From an uncultured Bacilli bacterium (GTDB taxonomy: Bacteria > Bacillota_I > Bacilli_A > RF39 > UBA660), in contig CANRLQ010000065.1 of the NCBI GenBank assembly GCA_947631525.1, positions 1 through 5,442 on the forward strand: 5,442 nt of DNA, in the 5' to 3' direction. This document shows positions 1 through 5,442 of this stretch, piece by piece. The notes beneath the pieces were generated by a model that saw nothing but the letters and a program-made list of their open reading frames with translations, had not been told where the DNA came from and did not search any database. The translations under genes and the position numbers were made by a program. How positions within the stretch are numbered: the stretch's first letter is position 1; every line of letters starts with the position of its first letter.

Positions 1-76
1 TGGTGTCCCCTTAGGGGTTCGAACCCTAGACCCACAGATTAAGAGTCTGTTGCTCTACCAACTGAGCTAAGGAGAC
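1..76 (-). tRNA. tRNA-Lys, anticodon CTT
   Basis: This is a complete 76-nt tRNA gene whose encoded CCA end falls on base 1 of the window. Every arm folds. The acceptor stem is GTCTCCT with AGGGGAC (one G-T wobble), the D stem is GCTC/GAGC, and the anticodon stem is ACAGA/TCTGT around the loop CTCTTAA. The variable loop has 5 nt, and the T stem is TAGGG/CCCTA around TTCGAAC. The discriminator base is A. The anticodon at loop positions 3-5 is CTT, which reads the lysine codon AAG. In a genome this A+T-rich AAG is the minor lysine codon, so a separate TTT-anticodon tRNA-Lys is expected elsewhere. The gene has its own promoter just upstream. Whether other tRNAs follow it cannot be seen, because the window ends at its 3' end. 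Confidence 0.98.
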
Positions 77-93
77 AAATCAAATACATATTA

Positions 94-121
94 ATTATAT
101 CACAATTTTATTAAATTTCAA
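94..121 (-). promoter_or_regulatory. Sigma-A type promoter of the tRNA-Lys gene
   Basis: On the minus strand there is a -35 box TTGAAA (116-121), a 16-nt spacer, and a perfect -10 box TATAAT (94-99). The -10 box is preceded by TGA, so it is also an extended -10 (TGnTATAAT). Transcription should start near position 87, about 10 nt before the mature 5' end of the tRNA. The site lies beyond the terminator at 153-181, so the tRNA is expected to be transcribed independently of comEC. Confidence 0.85.
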
Positions 122-152
122 CTATTTTATGATATTTTAATATATTAATTTT

Positions 153-181
153 AAACAAAAAGAAACCTAAAATTAGGTTTC
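153..181 (-). terminator. Intrinsic terminator upstream of the tRNA-Lys promoter
   Basis: On the minus strand, GAAACCTA (174-181) pairs with TAGGTTTC (162-169) around a four-base loop. A U-rich tail UUUUUGUUU (153-161) follows. This is the first clear minus-strand terminator after comEC. It probably ends read-through from the comEA-comEC transcript, or a small RNA made in the gap. On the plus strand the hairpin is not followed by a T run, so it is directional. Confidence 0.75.
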
Positions 182-193
182 AATCTATATAAA

Positions 194-244
194 ACGCTAA
201 ATGCATTAGCGTGCCGCTATAAACAAGTATATTAAATATACTTG
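194..244 (-). other. Two tandem hairpins in the comEC-tRNA gap
   Basis: Two perfect inverted repeats sit just upstream (minus strand) of the terminator at 153-181. The first to be transcribed is CAAGTATAT/ATATACTTG (224-244, 9 bp, 3-nt loop). The second is ACGCTAA/TTAGCGT (194-212, 7 bp, 5-nt loop), followed by TTTT. Between them lies a short G+C-rich patch, GCGGC, that stands out in a region otherwise almost pure A/T. With the terminator they form three hairpins within about 83 nt. They could be weak tandem terminators, a processed 3' UTR, or the 3' part of a small RNA. The sequence does not decide between these, and I recognise no known RNA family. Confidence 0.5.
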
Positions 245-388
245 CTAAAAATATAAATCCTACTTTTAATATATCCAACTTAATAATTTATATTCACAAT
301 TATTTTAAATATATCATGTATACATATATAATATATTATAATTAATAAAATTTATGTGGGTATTTAAACTAAAAACATCTATTTTTAT

Positions 389-411
389 AAAAAATAATCA
401 TTAAATTATTT
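389..411 (-). terminator. Weak A/T-only hairpin, possible comEC terminator
   Basis: On the minus strand AAATAAT (405-411) pairs with ATTATTT (392-398) around a six-base loop, and three further Ts follow. It is the first terminator-like hairpin after the comEC stop. The stem has no G-C pair, so it would be unstable, and such structures arise often by chance in this A+T-rich DNA. Confidence 0.25.
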
Positions 412-503
412 AAAATTCAGGATTACCTTTTCTAAATTAAAAACATTTCTACATTATAATTAAATTTTTTAGTAATTATGGTAATTTATATCATTTGTTA
501 TTA

Positions 504-2555
504 TTATGATGTACAGGTTTTTATTTTTAATTTATTATTTTTAATTTTAATCATAATACTTCCATTTTTATCTGTTCTATATATTTGAGAATTACTTAAA
601 TTATCCAATACATTAGCATTAGGATGTCCATATCTATTATTTTTTCCAACACTAATCAAACTATATTTTGGATTAATATTATTTATAAATTCTTTACTAC
701 TACTTGTATTTGAACCATGATGTCCTACTTTTAATACATCTATATTATCTAAATTATATTTTTCTAATAAATTATTTTCTACTTTTATACCAGCATCACC
801 CATAAATAAAAATTTATAATTATTTAATTTTGTATAAATAACAACTGAATTATCATTTTCATTATCATAATTAGTATTATTCAAAAAATATAATTTATTA
901 TTCTCTACATTTATTTTATTAATACAACTATAATAGGAAATTTTCTTTTTATATAAAATTTTAATTAATTCTTTTTCTAAATCATTAAAATTACCACAAT
1001 TTAGTATTATTTTTTCTACTTTAAAATCATTTACTAAATTGATACTTTCACCCATATGATCATAGTCTCCATGTGTTAAAATTAGATAGTTTAATTTCTT
1101 AACACCTATACTTTTTAAATAAGGTATTATTATATTTTTTGCCATATTATAATCTTTATTATATAAACTTTTACCACCTGTATCAATTAATATATTTTTA
1201 TCTTTTGGCAGCTGAATTAAAATAGAATCTCCTTGTCCAACATCAATCATTGTTATAATAGGATAATTATTTAATTTATTAATATTACTATGTATTAACA
1301 ATATTAAAATTATTAAAATTAAATATTTGAATTTTTGCCCTTCTATTTTTTTTAAAATAAAAATAATGATTATGTAATAAAATATCATTACTATAATACT
1401 TATTTTTTTTAATATTAAGGTGAATGAATTTATATTATAAAATATAATAGATAGCTGTTCTAAAATACTAGTCATTATATTTAAAATAAATGATAAATTA
1501 GGAATTAAAAAAACAATAAGGGAAAAAGGAAATATTATTAAAGATATTAACGGTACAAAAATTAAGTTAATAAATGGGCTTAATAAATTAATTTGATAAT
1601 AACTATTTATACATATAGGTATTGTAATTAAAAAACACATAAGTGATATAACAAAAGTTTTTAATAAATAATTATTACAATTATGTATAGCTTTATTAAA
1701 AATAATTAATGTTGCTGTTGTAATAAAACTAAGTAAAAAACCATTATTATAAATATAATATGGATTATATAATAACAATATTTGTAATATAAATATTAAA
1801 ACATATAATGTTTCTATTTTAAGTTTAAACATTTTATTTAATGATAATAATATAAATAAAAATGATGCTCTTATAATAGAAGGTGTAAAATTAGTTAAAA
1901 ACATATAAAAGAAAAGAAAAAGAATAATTATTATATTGTTTAATTTTTTATTTTTTATTATTTTATTTAATATCATAATTAATATTGATGAAAATAAAGT
2001 TATATGCATACCTGATATTGCAAATAGATGACTTATACCATTATTTCTATAACTATCTAAAACTTCATCTTCTAATGTAGTTGAATCCCCTAATATAAAT
2101 ACATTTAAATACTTATTATTAATTTTATTAATTCTTTTTATTATTTTATTTTTTAAGGTAAAAGTTATTTTTTTATTATTTTTTACTTTTTCTATCTTTT
2201 TTATTTCAAAAATATAATAAATTTTTTTACTTTTTAAATAATTTTTATAATTAAATAAATTAAAATTAGTATTTTTATCTGGTACTTTAAAACTACCTGT
2301 TAGTTTTAAATAGTCACCATATTTTATATCAATTGTTTCATTATCTTTTAAATAAAAAATTGCTAATACCTTTTCTTTTCCTTTTAGTTCTATTGTTAAT
2401 TTATTATTTTTTATTTTATAATCTTGAACATATCCTATTACATTATTTGTATTAATATCATACTTACTTTTATAAATATTATTGTTTACAATATAAAAAG
2501 TATTTATTAAAACTATTGTTAAACTAAATAGTAATATAATCTTTAATTTTTTCAA
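504..2555 (-). CDS. comEC: ComEC, DNA-uptake channel protein of competence
   Basis: ComEC forms the membrane pore through which single-stranded DNA enters during natural transformation. Residue numbers here run from the ATG at 2576. One N-terminal membrane segment lies at about 11-30. An OB-like DUF4131 domain follows at about 40-130, with the family's proline-then-FDYxxYL-type motif near 99-113. The competence domain (about 155-430) opens with ILGDSTTLEDE and HLFAISGMHITL and has roughly ten membrane segments. A metallo-beta-lactamase-like domain (about 440-690) carries IDVGQGDS, DTGG, THGDYDHMG (H502, D504, D506, H507), D594 in FMGDAG, and GHHGS (H619, H620). The putative nuclease metal ligands therefore look intact. 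I chose the TTG at 2555 (codon 8 of the longer frame) because GGAGAAG sits 6 nt before it, while the ATG at 2576 has no ribosome site. That gives 683 residues, somewhat shorter than the Bacillus protein, and an overlap of 32 nt with comEA. The OB region has no cysteines, so it cannot hold the disulfide reported in some homologues. Confidence 0.95.
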   Translation of the reverse strand: MKKLKIILLFSLTIVLINTFYIVNNNIYKSKYDINTNNVIGYVQDYKIKNNKLTIELKGKEKVLAIFYLKDNETIDIKYGDYLKLTGSFKVPDKNTNFNLFNYKNYLKSKKIYYIFEIKKIEKVKNNKKITFTLKNKIIKRINKINNKYLNVFILGDSTTLEDEVLDSYRNNGISHLFAISGMHITLFSSILIMILNKIIKNKKLNNIIIILFLFFYMFLTNFTPSIIRASFLFILLSLNKMFKLKIETLYVLIFILQILLLYNPYYIYNNGFLLSFITTATLIIFNKAIHNCNNYLLKTFVISLMCFLITIPICINSYYQINLLSPFINLIFVPLISLIIFPFSLIVFLIPNLSFILNIMTSILEQLSIIFYNINSFTLILKKISIIVMIFYYIIIIFILKKIEGQKFKYLILIILILLIHSNINKLNNYPIITMIDVGQGDSILIQLPKDKNILIDTGGKSLYNKDYNMAKNIIIPYLKSIGVKKLNYLILTHGDYDHMGESINLVNDFKVEKIILNCGNFNDLEKELIKILYKKKISYYSCINKINVENNKLYFLNNTNYDNENDNSVVIYTKLNNYKFLFMGDAGIKVENNLLEKYNLDNIDVLKVGHHGSNTSSSKEFINNINPKYSLISVGKNNRYGHPNANVLDNLSNSQIYRTDKNGSIMIKIKNNKLKIKTCTS

Positions 2556-3273
2556 ATAATGCTTCTCCAATACCATTTACATTTAAAAGATCTTCAATAC
2601 TTTTAAAACTACCATTTTCTTCTCTATAACTAATAATAGATTCTGCTTTTGATTTACCTATTCCACTTATTGTTTGTAATTCATCTAAAGTAGCATTATT
2701 AATAGATATTTTTTGATTTTGTTGTATTTCTTCTGATTCGGTATTTTTTGATTCACTATCTTTTTCTTTAATAGTTATTTTATCATCTATTTTTTTATTT
2801 ATACAAGCATCATTCATAGTATCTGGACATTCACACTCTTTTTCTATTTCAATATATTTAGTTTCTTGTCTTTCTTTTTTATATTCTTTTATTTCTGAAT
2901 TTGTATAAACTATTATTACCATTTCATCAGTTAATTTTTTACTTAAATTTAAAACATTCGTATCAGCATCTTTTTGTAAACCACCTGCTTTGTTAACAGC
3001 ATCAATTACTCTACAATTTTCTTCTAATTCATAAACACCTGGTTTTTTTACTGCTCCTTTTATATCTACTTTTATCGTTGATTTTATATTTTCTTTTGGT
3101 TCTTCTTTAATAGATACAACTTCCTTATTCATTTCTACTTTATTTTCAACCTTTTTTGAATATAAATAACCTATTATTAATAGAATAATTGTTATTAAAG
3201 GTATAATTACAGCAAGTATATATTTATAATTTTCTGTTAAAAATTCTTTTAAATCATCTATATGTTCTTTCAT
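2524..3273 (-). CDS. comEA: ComEA, membrane-anchored competence DNA receptor
   Basis: ComEA binds double-stranded DNA outside the membrane and passes it toward ComEC. The 249-residue protein has a short N-terminal tail, one membrane segment (about 18-38), and a charged stretch. A SLBB domain follows (about 67-123; VDIKGAVKKPGVY, then DAVNKAGG). After a charged linker come two C-terminal helix-hairpin-helix motifs (about 188-249; SGIGKSKAESI and NGIGEALFEKI) that contact the DNA backbone. It is longer than Bacillus ComEA because of the linker at about 126-187, which contains C147, C149 and C157. The start is well supported: AAAGGAG lies 5 nt before the ATG. comEC follows with an overlap. The comEB gene found between them in Bacillus subtilis is missing here. 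The terminator after priA and the small gap upstream suggest that comEA is the first gene of its transcript. Confidence 0.95.
   Translation of the reverse strand: MKEHIDDLKEFLTENYKYILAVIIPLITIILLIIGYLYSKKVENKVEMNKEVVSIKEEPKENIKSTIKVDIKGAVKKPGVYELEENCRVIDAVNKAGGLQKDADTNVLNLSKKLTDEMVIIVYTNSEIKEYKKERQETKYIEIEKECECPDTMNDACINKKIDDKITIKEKDSESKNTESEEIQQNQKISINNATLDELQTISGIGKSKAESIISYREENGSFKSIEDLLNVNGIGEALFEKIKDYITI
2562..2568 (-). promoter_or_regulatory. Shine-Dalgarno site that sets the comEC start
   Basis: GGAGAAG on the minus strand lies 6 nt upstream of a TTG codon at 2555-2553 and inside the last codons of comEA. It sits downstream of the in-frame ATG at 2576, so it cannot serve that ATG. Its position favours TTG initiation, with comEC translation coupled to comEA. 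Confidence 0.65.
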
Positions 3274-3302
3274 GTTTTCTCCTTTCTATATATTACCTTC
3301 TA

Positions 3303-3331
3303 CTAATATCTTTTGTTTTTAGCAATGAAAA
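3303..3331 (-). promoter_or_regulatory. Possible promoter of comEA-comEC
   Basis: In the short gap after the priA terminator, the minus strand has TTTTCA (3326-3331), a 17-nt spacer, and TATTAG (3303-3308). Each box matches 4 of 6 consensus bases. The predicted start near 3296 leaves a leader of about 22 nt that keeps the AAAGGAG ribosome site. A promoter is expected here because a strong terminator precedes it. The match is weak, and competence genes may use an alternative sigma factor or activator. Confidence 0.3.
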
Positions 3332-3338
3332 TTCCTTT

Positions 3339-3366
3339 AAAAAAAAAGATAATTTTTCAATTATCT
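3339..3366 (-). terminator. Intrinsic terminator of priA, overlapping its stop codon
   Basis: On the minus strand AGATAATT (3359-3366) pairs with AATTATCT (3347-3354) around a GAAA tetraloop (3355-3358). The stem runs directly into eight further Ts. The first two bases of the stem are the last two of the priA TAG stop codon (3365-3367). This separates priA from the comEA-comEC transcript. Confidence 0.88.
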
Positions 3367-4699
3367 ATAATTTATAAGGATTTATGTCAATATCAATATT
3401 TATTTTTTTATTATTATAAATTTGTTTAACATAGTTTAATAAATTTATTATTTCACTTGTATTTTTATATTTAATTATTATTTGGACATTATATATGTTA
3501 TTCATTTTGGGAATATTACTAATACTTGGACCTAAAACAAACACATTTTTTAAATTTTTATTTTTTATAAATTTTACAATTTTAGTTCCTTCTTCAAAAC
3601 ATTTATCAATATTTTTATCTCTAATTTTAATTAAACATAAATTATAATATGGACTATAATTTAATTTTTTACGTATTGATAATTCTTTTTTATAGAAGTT
3701 TTCATAATCATGATTACTAGCATAAACAATACTGTAATGATTTATATTAAATCCTTGAATAATAACTTCTCCTTTTAATTTATCCCTTCCAGCACGCCCC
3801 GCTACTTGATTTAAAAGTTGAAATGTTCGTTCGCTACTTCTAAAATCTGGTATATTTAAAGTAGCGTCTCCATTTATAACTCCTACGACTGTAACATTTG
3901 GAAAATCTAATCCTTTTGATATCATTTGTGTTCCTATTAAAATATTATATTTTTTTTCACTAAAATCCTTAATTATTTTTTCATGGCTACCTTTTTTAGA
4001 AGTTGTATCGATATCCATTCTAATAGTTTTAGCCAATTCAAATTTTTCATTTATTATTTGTTCTAATTTTTCTGTTCCTAAACCAAAGGTATTTATATCT
4101 TTAGAATTACAATTTGGGCATTTTAAAATATTACCTAAAGCATAACCACAATAATGACATCTATTGGTATTAGAGGCTTTATGATAAGTAAGAGGAATAT
4201 CACAATTTGGACATTTTACTGTATACCCACATTCATGACAAGTAGTTATTGTTGTATAACCTCTCCTATTTAAGAGTAAAATAACTTGTTCATCTTTAAT
4301 TAAAGCATCAGTTATTTTTTTATTTAACAATTCTGATATTATTTTATTACCTTTTTTATATTCATCTTTCATGTCAACAAGACTAACTTTAGGCAAATTA
4401 TTATTAACTCTCTTTTTCATTGTTAACAATTGGTATATATCTATAGTTGCTCTTGTATAACTTTCAATTGATGGTGTTGCACTTCCTAAAACAATTTTAC
4501 AATTATTGTATTTTGCCCTCCAAAGACCTATATCTATAGCATTATATTTAGGTGTATTTTCTTGTTTATAAGTTGATGAATGTTCTTCATCTATAATTAT
4601 TATCCCAATATTGTTTAGTGGCGCAAATATAGCACTTCTAGCTCCTATTACAATAGATACTTCATTTCTATTTATTTTTCTCCATTCATCATAATCTAC
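3365..4699 (-). CDS. priA: PriA (primosomal protein N'), C-terminal part of a frameshifted gene
   Basis: PriA is the DNA helicase that recognises stalled forks and reloads the replicative helicase. This piece holds the part after motif Ia. It begins at YDEWRKI, then VIGARSAIFAP, the DEEH box (motif II), LGSATPSIES (motif III), the zinc-binding region, GTQMISKGLDFPNV (motif V) and QVAGRAGR (motif VI). An apparently complete C-terminal domain ends at the TAG stop. All eight zinc cysteines of the family are present, in a CxxC-x5-CxxC and a later CxxC-x9-CxxC arrangement. The open frame continues upstream to an ATG at 4744, but those roughly 15 codons are PriA DNA read in the wrong frame and no ribosome site was seen. 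Alone it lacks the Walker A loop, so it could not be a helicase. Its sequence looks otherwise well preserved, which suggests either a recent lesion or a sequence error. Confidence 0.9.
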   Translation of the reverse strand, partial: VDYDEWRKINRNEVSIVIGARSAIFAPLNNIGIIIIDEEHSSTYKQENTPKYNAIDIGLWRAKYNNCKIVLGSATPSIESYTRATIDIYQLLTMKKRVNNNLPKVSLVDMKDEYKKGNKIISELLNKKITDALIKDEQVILLLNRRGYTTITTCHECGYTVKCPNCDIPLTYHKASNTNRCHYCGYALGNILKCPNCNSKDINTFGLGTEKLEQIINEKFELAKTIRMDIDTTSKKGSHEKIIKDFSEKKYNILIGTQMISKGLDFPNVTVVGVINGDATLNIPDFRSSERTFQLLNQVAGRAGRDKLKGEVIIQGFNINHYSIVYASNHDYENFYKKELSIRKKLNYSPYYNLCLIKIRDKNIDKCFEEGTKIVKFIKNKNLKNVFVLGPSISNIPKMNNIYNVQIIIKYKNTSEIINLLNYVKQIYNNKKINIDIDINPYKL

Positions 4700-4703
4700 T
4701 ATG
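4689..4703 (-). other. priA frameshift junction (about 17 nt missing)
   Basis: On the minus strand the codons for HSRL (from 4703) are followed at once by TGATGAATGG. The conserved YDEW is readable only in the next frame. In Bacillus and Escherichia PriA, as I remember them, five residues separate the HSGL leucine from the YDEW tyrosine position. HSxL through YDEW should then take 39 nt, but only 22 nt are present, a 17-nt shortage that is not a multiple of three. Reading TGA as tryptophan does not rescue the frame: it would still lose the YDEWRKI frame and meet TAG a few codons later. Confidence 0.8.
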
Positions 4704-5442
4704 TAATACAGCAATATCAGAACCAAATCTTTTTTTAAAAACATTTACTAGTTGAGGGGTTAAACTAATTTCTGGAACTAGAACAATTGCTTTTTTTCCT
4801 TCATTTACAACTTTTTCAATTATGTTTAGGTATACTTCTGTTTTACCACTTCCTGTTACACCATGTAATAAAAATGGTTTTGAATTATTAGTTTCATTTA
4901 TTTTTTTTATAACCTCTTCTTGTTCATCAGTTAAAATAGGTCTATAATTTTCTTTTTTTATTTCCTGTTTTAAACGATAATCTTCTTTTTTTATTTCTAC
5001 AATTATATTATTTTTTATTAATGTTGCTATAGAAGATTTGGATATTTCAGATAATTTATTTTTTTCCTTTATTTCTTCTTTAAGCATTTCAATAATTAAT
5101 TTTTGTTTCTCATTTTTTACTTTTTTGATAGCTTCTTCATATGATATATTTAATTTTAAATATGTTTTATATTTTTTATTTATATTGATATTATGTTTAG
5201 CTTTTAAAGCTGTTGGAAGCATTGTTTGATAAGCTGATATTAAATTACACATTGTTTTTTTACTTATATATTTACCCAATTCAATTAATTCACTATTAAG
5301 TATTATTTCTTCATCCACTACATCAATTATATTTTTTAATTCATAATCATAATTATTATCATTTTTTAAATTTAAAACAAAACCTTCTAATTTTTGTTTT
5401 CCAAAAGGTACTAATACTCTTGTACCTATTTTTATTTTTTCT
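4689..5442 (-). CDS. priA: PriA (primosomal protein N'), N-terminal part, cut by window edge and frameshifted
   Basis: The open frame runs in from the right edge (first whole codon at 5441-5439). The GTG at 5318 is internal, because the residues before it read TRVLVPFGKQKLEGFVL, a signature of the PriA N-terminal 3'-DNA-binding domain. I estimate that about 25-30 residues lie outside the window. After this domain come a winged-helix-like region and then the helicase domain with Walker A GVTGSGKT (codons near 4862-4839) and motif Ia VPEISLTPQ. The frame reads AVLHSRL and hits TGA at 4689-4691, where PriA should continue through about five residues to YDEWRKI. The two fragments plus the missing piece would give about 725-730 residues, close to normal PriA length. 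Genes next to the start cannot be seen. Confidence 0.9.
   Translation of the reverse strand, partial: EKIKIGTRVLVPFGKQKLEGFVLNLKNDNNYDYELKNIIDVVDEEIILNSELIELGKYISKKTMCNLISAYQTMLPTALKAKHNININKKYKTYLKLNISYEEAIKKVKNEKQKLIIEMLKEEIKEKNKLSEISKSSIATLIKNNIIVEIKKEDYRLKQEIKKENYRPILTDEQEEVIKKINETNNSKPFLLHGVTGSGKTEVYLNIIEKVVNEGKKAIVLVPEISLTPQLVNVFKKRFGSDIAVLHSRL

Larger units (their letters stand above)
182..503. other. Long A+T-rich gap downstream of comEC with no supported gene
   Basis: About 320 bases lie between the comEC stop and the terminator. Apart from the hairpins at 194-244 and a weak one at 389-411, I find no convincing element. TATAAT matches on the minus strand, at 453-458 and 335-340, lack a credible -35 box and are expected by chance in DNA of this composition. 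The short reading frames here lack a Shine-Dalgarno site. The stretch is either a long comEC 3' UTR or houses an unrecognised small RNA. Confidence 0.6.

Noticed and set aside
1..76. The tRNA-Lys gene as an integration site for a mobile element.
   Set aside because: No integrase, no repeated 3' tRNA fragment and no foreign-looking genes are visible. The neighbouring genes share the same base composition.
180..278. A 32-codon minus-strand frame starting at TTG, with a hydrophobic product and its stop touching the terminator stem, like a small membrane peptide or toxin.
   Set aside because: It has no Shine-Dalgarno site. It uses several G/C-ending codons (GGC, ACG, GCG, AGC) that are rare in the neighbouring genes, and its sequence is dominated by two inverted repeats. 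RNA structure explains it better, and a frame of this length is not unlikely by chance.
365..456. Two similar stretches (TAAACTAAAAACATCTA-like and TAAATTAAAAACATTTCTA-like) as a direct repeat or attachment site.
   Set aside because: The similarity is imperfect and limited to low-complexity A/T sequence. No integrase or mobile gene is nearby.
478..588. A plus-strand frame of about 36 codons starting near the comEC 3' end.
   Set aside because: Most of it is antisense to the conserved C-terminal end of ComEC, it has no ribosome site, and it encodes only low-complexity hydrophobic residues.
3325..3340. AAAGGAATT upstream of comEA resembles a sigma-H -35 element, which would fit competence control.
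   Set aside because: No matching sigma-H -10 element is found at the required spacing, and such A-rich motifs are common by chance here.
4689..4744. Programmed ribosomal frameshifting, or TGA read as tryptophan, as the reason for the split priA.
   Set aside because: Conserved residues are missing at the junction, which a programmed shift would not cause. Reading TGA as tryptophan leaves the wrong frame and soon meets TAG. The two tryptophans seen in priA are encoded by TGG.
5038..5229. A 63-codon plus-strand open frame with a hydrophobic product.
   Set aside because: It lies entirely antisense to the conserved priA N-terminal coding region. Its hydrophobic composition is what the reverse strand of Lys/Glu-rich A+T-rich coding DNA gives, and I saw no ribosome site or family motif.

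Overview
The window comes from a very A+T-rich Bacillota-type genome (a low-G+C Gram-positive or a relative of the Mollicutes). The sequence signs are A/T at almost every third codon position, G-rich Shine-Dalgarno sites, a tRNA with its CCA end encoded in DNA, and PriA/ComEA/ComEC proteins of the Bacillus type. The standard bacterial code fits: comEC and comEA read full length with no in-frame TGA, and the two tryptophan codons I find (both in priA) are TGG. I cannot name a genus or species.

All supportable genes lie on the minus strand, so the order of reading is right to left. At the right edge is priA, the replication-restart helicase gene. Its first codons lie outside the window. It is broken near 4690-4700: the DNA between the conserved HSxL and YDEW motifs is about 17 nt too short, so the gene falls into two out-of-frame pieces. 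It ends in a strong intrinsic terminator whose stem overlaps the stop codon. After a gap of about 90 bases comes a comEA-comEC pair: the membrane-anchored DNA receptor and the DNA-uptake channel of natural transformation. The two genes overlap, comEB is absent between them, and comEC most probably starts at a TTG inside the end of comEA.

About 430 bases without a convincing protein gene separate comEC from a tRNA-Lys(CTT) gene at the left edge. This gap holds a series of hairpins ending in an intrinsic terminator, then a near-consensus promoter for the tRNA.

The window is mostly ordinary housekeeping and competence DNA, and I see no new defence, mobile or biosynthetic system. The points worth a second look are the priA frameshift, the comEC start, a cysteine cluster in the ComEA linker, and the hairpin cluster downstream of comEC.
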